A stretch of DNA of 21,298 nt from UBA9642 sp964545585 (GTDB lineage: Archaea > Nanobdellota > Nanobdellia > Woesearchaeales > UBA9642): positions 1 to 21,298 of the forward strand of contig CAZJFT010000017.1 in assembly GCA_964545585.1 (NCBI GenBank), in the 5' to 3' direction. Under the pieces are notes generated by a model that had not been told where the DNA came from, did no database searches, and worked only from the letters and a program-made list of their open reading frames with translations. The position numbers were made by a program, and so were the translations under genes. This document shows, piece by piece, positions 20,023-21,298 of the stretch (position 1 is its first letter; each line of letters starts with the position of its first letter).

Positions 20023-20125
20023 TTTACCCAATTGCCGCGCTCACATCTCATATTTGCCTGCGTGATTATTCGAGCTAATATTATTGGATGTATAATTTAT
20101 GGTTCGCTAGGCGCAATTTACCCAA
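20021..20125. repeat. Repeated AATTTACCCAA in the divergent ykgJ-type/tpiA promoter region
   Basis: The 11-mer AATTTACCCAA is found at 20021-20031 and 20115-20125. One copy touches the TATA box of the minus-strand gene, the other lies four bp upstream of the tpiA TATA box. The 177-bp gap has no gene. Confidence 0.4.
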
Positions 20126-20128
20126 AAA

Positions 20129-20138
20129 CTTTAAATAT
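20129..20138 (+). promoter_or_regulatory. TATA-like box for tpiA
   Basis: CTTTAAATAT is centred about 41 bp before ATG 20174; the predicted leader of about 15 nt contains the ribosome site AGAGGTG (20161-20167). Confidence 0.55.
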
Positions 20139-20173
20139 GTGCTTTACGAACCTATACTAAAGAGGTGTTGTAA

Positions 20174-20884
20174 ATGGGTTTATTCTCGAAAAAGAAGTTA
20201 GTCGTCCGTGAATTAGACTATTCCAGACCATTTGTTGTACTTAATCTCAAGACTTACAAAGAGGCACAGGGTGCTAATGCGGTGCGGTTGGCGCAAGCCG
20301 CTGAGAGAGTGGGATTGAAATATCATATAAACATGATTGTGTGCGTTCAAGCAATAGACCTGAAAGAGGTCGCTTCAAAAGTTACTATACCGGTGTATGC
20401 GCAGCATACTGATCCTGAGGTAGTCGGGAAGAGCACTGGAGCGATAGTCCCAGAACAATTATTAAGCATAAACGTGCATGGATCAATACTCAATCATTCT
20501 GAGAAGAGATTGGGGATAAAAGAATTGCAGAATACTGTCTTGCGGATGAAAGAAGTGGATCTGAAAAGCATAGTCTGCGTCGCAAATAATGTTGAGGCGA
20601 AGAAAATTTCAGGATTCAAGATAGTCAAGCCAGACTTCATTGCCATAGAGCCTCCAGAACTTATAGGAGGAGACATATCCATAAGCTCTGCAAAGCCAGA
20701 AGTCATTGAGAAGGCAGTGAAAGCATGCTCAGGACTGAATGTATTGGCAGGAGCAGGGATAAAAGACAACATGGATGTCAAGACTGCTCTAAGGCTTGGA
20801 TGCAAGGGCGTCTTATTGAGCAGCCATTACGTGAAGGCAGTCAATCCAGAACAATTCTTGACAGAACTAGTACGAGATATTTAA
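20174..20884 (+). CDS. tpiA: Triosephosphate isomerase, archaeal short form
   Basis: Interconverts dihydroxyacetone phosphate and glyceraldehyde 3-phosphate in glycolysis/gluconeogenesis, cytosolic, 236 residues including a short Lys-rich lead. The archaeal form lacks several helices of the bacterial enzyme (about 225 versus 250 residues). Catalytic residues are visible: Asn24 and Lys26 in VVLNLKTY, His108 in GSILNHSEKR and Glu159 in IAIEPPELIG, where loop 6 follows. The phosphate-binding strands end with LAGAGIKDNMD and GVLLSSHYVKA. Ribosome site AGAGGTG is six nt before the ATG. Its stop overlaps by four bp the stop of the convergent last gene. Confidence 0.95.
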   Translation: MGLFSKKKLVVRELDYSRPFVVLNLKTYKEAQGANAVRLAQAAERVGLKYHINMIVCVQAIDLKEVASKVTIPVYAQHTDPEVVGKSTGAIVPEQLLSINVHGSILNHSEKRLGIKELQNTVLRMKEVDLKSIVCVANNVEAKKISGFKIVKPDFIAIEPPELIGGDISISSAKPEVIEKAVKACSGLNVLAGAGIKDNMDVKTALRLGCKGVLLSSHYVKAVNPEQFLTELVRDI

Positions 20885-21298
20885 GGGACAGTGATATATA
20901 GCTTTACAATACCATAATCCTTGCAAATTTGTGGGTTGCTACAATAAGTTCCAGCAGTATAATTGCTTATATTTATATTAACTATATATTGTCCCGAATT
21001 CCAATGAGATGGAACCTTGATTAATACGTTTTTGAATACTTGATTTCCAGGATTTATAGAGTTAAATATCAATGCCGAATTTCCTCCTTGTTCGCTCACT
21101 ATAAAAGTATTTTTGAAATTTGCTTGAAGTGAAGTATACGGGGCGTTATTTTTATTACTTACTTTCTGTCCATTAGATTCTGGTGTAGGATAATAATACA
21201 CTATCCAATTTTGTACCGTAGGCGATTGAAATTTTTGTGTATTATCTAGGCTGTTAGTCACGCCTACAGTCGTCATCTGGCTCTTTCCTGGTTGTATC
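20881..21298 (-). CDS. C-terminal part of a probable secreted or surface protein, cut by window end
   Basis: The frame is open from the window edge to a TAA at 20881-20883, giving 138 residues; a Met at 21276 is preceded by seven open codons (IQPGKSQ), so the true start is probably outside. The chain is rich in Asn, Ser, Thr, Tyr and Val and reads as alternating beta strands and loops (TVQNWIVYYYPTPES, GQYIVNINISNYTAG), with two Cys close together near the end (TYCSNPQICKDYG) that could form a disulfide. It resembles the Ig-like or pilin-like ectodomains of archaeal surface proteins in composition, but no family is recognised. A signal peptide, if present, lies beyond the window. Confidence 0.6.
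   Translation of the reverse strand, partial: IQPGKSQMTTVGVTNSLDNTQKFQSPTVQNWIVYYYPTPESNGQKVSNKNNAPYTSLQANFKNTFIVSEQGGNSALIFNSINPGNQVFKNVLIKVPSHWNSGQYIVNINISNYTAGTYCSNPQICKDYGIVKLYITVP

Noticed and set aside
1..21298. tRNA, rRNA and CRISPR arrays
   Set aside because: I looked for cloverleaf-like TTCGAATC stretches, rRNA segments and regularly spaced repeats by eye and found none. A tRNA or covariance-model scan could still reveal a diverged or intron-containing tRNA.

Overview
The window looks like a piece of an archaeal chromosome. It carries archaeal-type ribosomal proteins L10e and S6e, an archaeal-type geranylgeranyl reductase, an archaeal Nog1-like GTPase and an archaeal short-form triosephosphate isomerase. 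Many genes have a TATA-like box 24-28 bp upstream of the start codon and no room for a Shine-Dalgarno site, which is the hallmark of leaderless archaeal transcripts. AT richness, short spacers, a Hel308-like helicase cut down to one RecA domain, a bacterial-type Lgt and YkuD proteins suggest a DPANN-type archaeon (for example a Woesearchaeota or Pacearchaeota relative). That placement is inference; no rRNA is present to settle it.

Layout. 1-4.6 kb: L10e (cut by the window edge), Nog1-like GTPase, an HhH-GPD DNA glycosylase, a geranylgeranyl reductase followed after 1 bp by a small CxxC redox-domain protein, S6e with a structured leader, and a conserved one-helix membrane protein with a Cys cluster. 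4.7-8.6 kb: argS, a DUF5680-like protein, the truncated Ski2/Hel308 helicase and an MscS-type channel. 8.6-12.0 kb is the accessory island: a 21-residue cationic amphipathic peptide with a strong Shine-Dalgarno site, followed after 5 nt by a very acidic 70-residue protein; then a tightly packed operon of two small unknown proteins, a membrane-anchored coiled-coil protein ending in a YkuD fold that has lost its catalytic residues, and a second protein with an intact YkuD L,D-transpeptidase active site; then a convergent membrane-anchored Gly/Asn-rich protein. 12.1-17.0 kb (minus strand): a methyltransferase fused to a kinase-like domain, a winged-helix-like regulator and ileS. 17.1-21.3 kb: a Zn-ribbon/Ada-like protein, a NYN-domain RNase-like protein, lgt, a B-box-like zinc protein, a CxxCxxCC metal-binding protein, tpiA, and the 3' part of a probably secreted protein running off the window.

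How parts may work together. The housekeeping genes serve translation, lipid saturation, DNA repair and glycolysis. The island is the candidate for an undescribed system: archaea do not make murein, yet it pairs an active L,D-transpeptidase-fold enzyme with an inactive membrane-tethered partner, next to a peptide that resembles a membrane-active helix and an acidic protein that could neutralise it. Cell-envelope modification or attack on a neighbouring cell are both possible; the sequence alone does not decide. No mobile-element gene, tRNA, CRISPR array or rRNA was seen.
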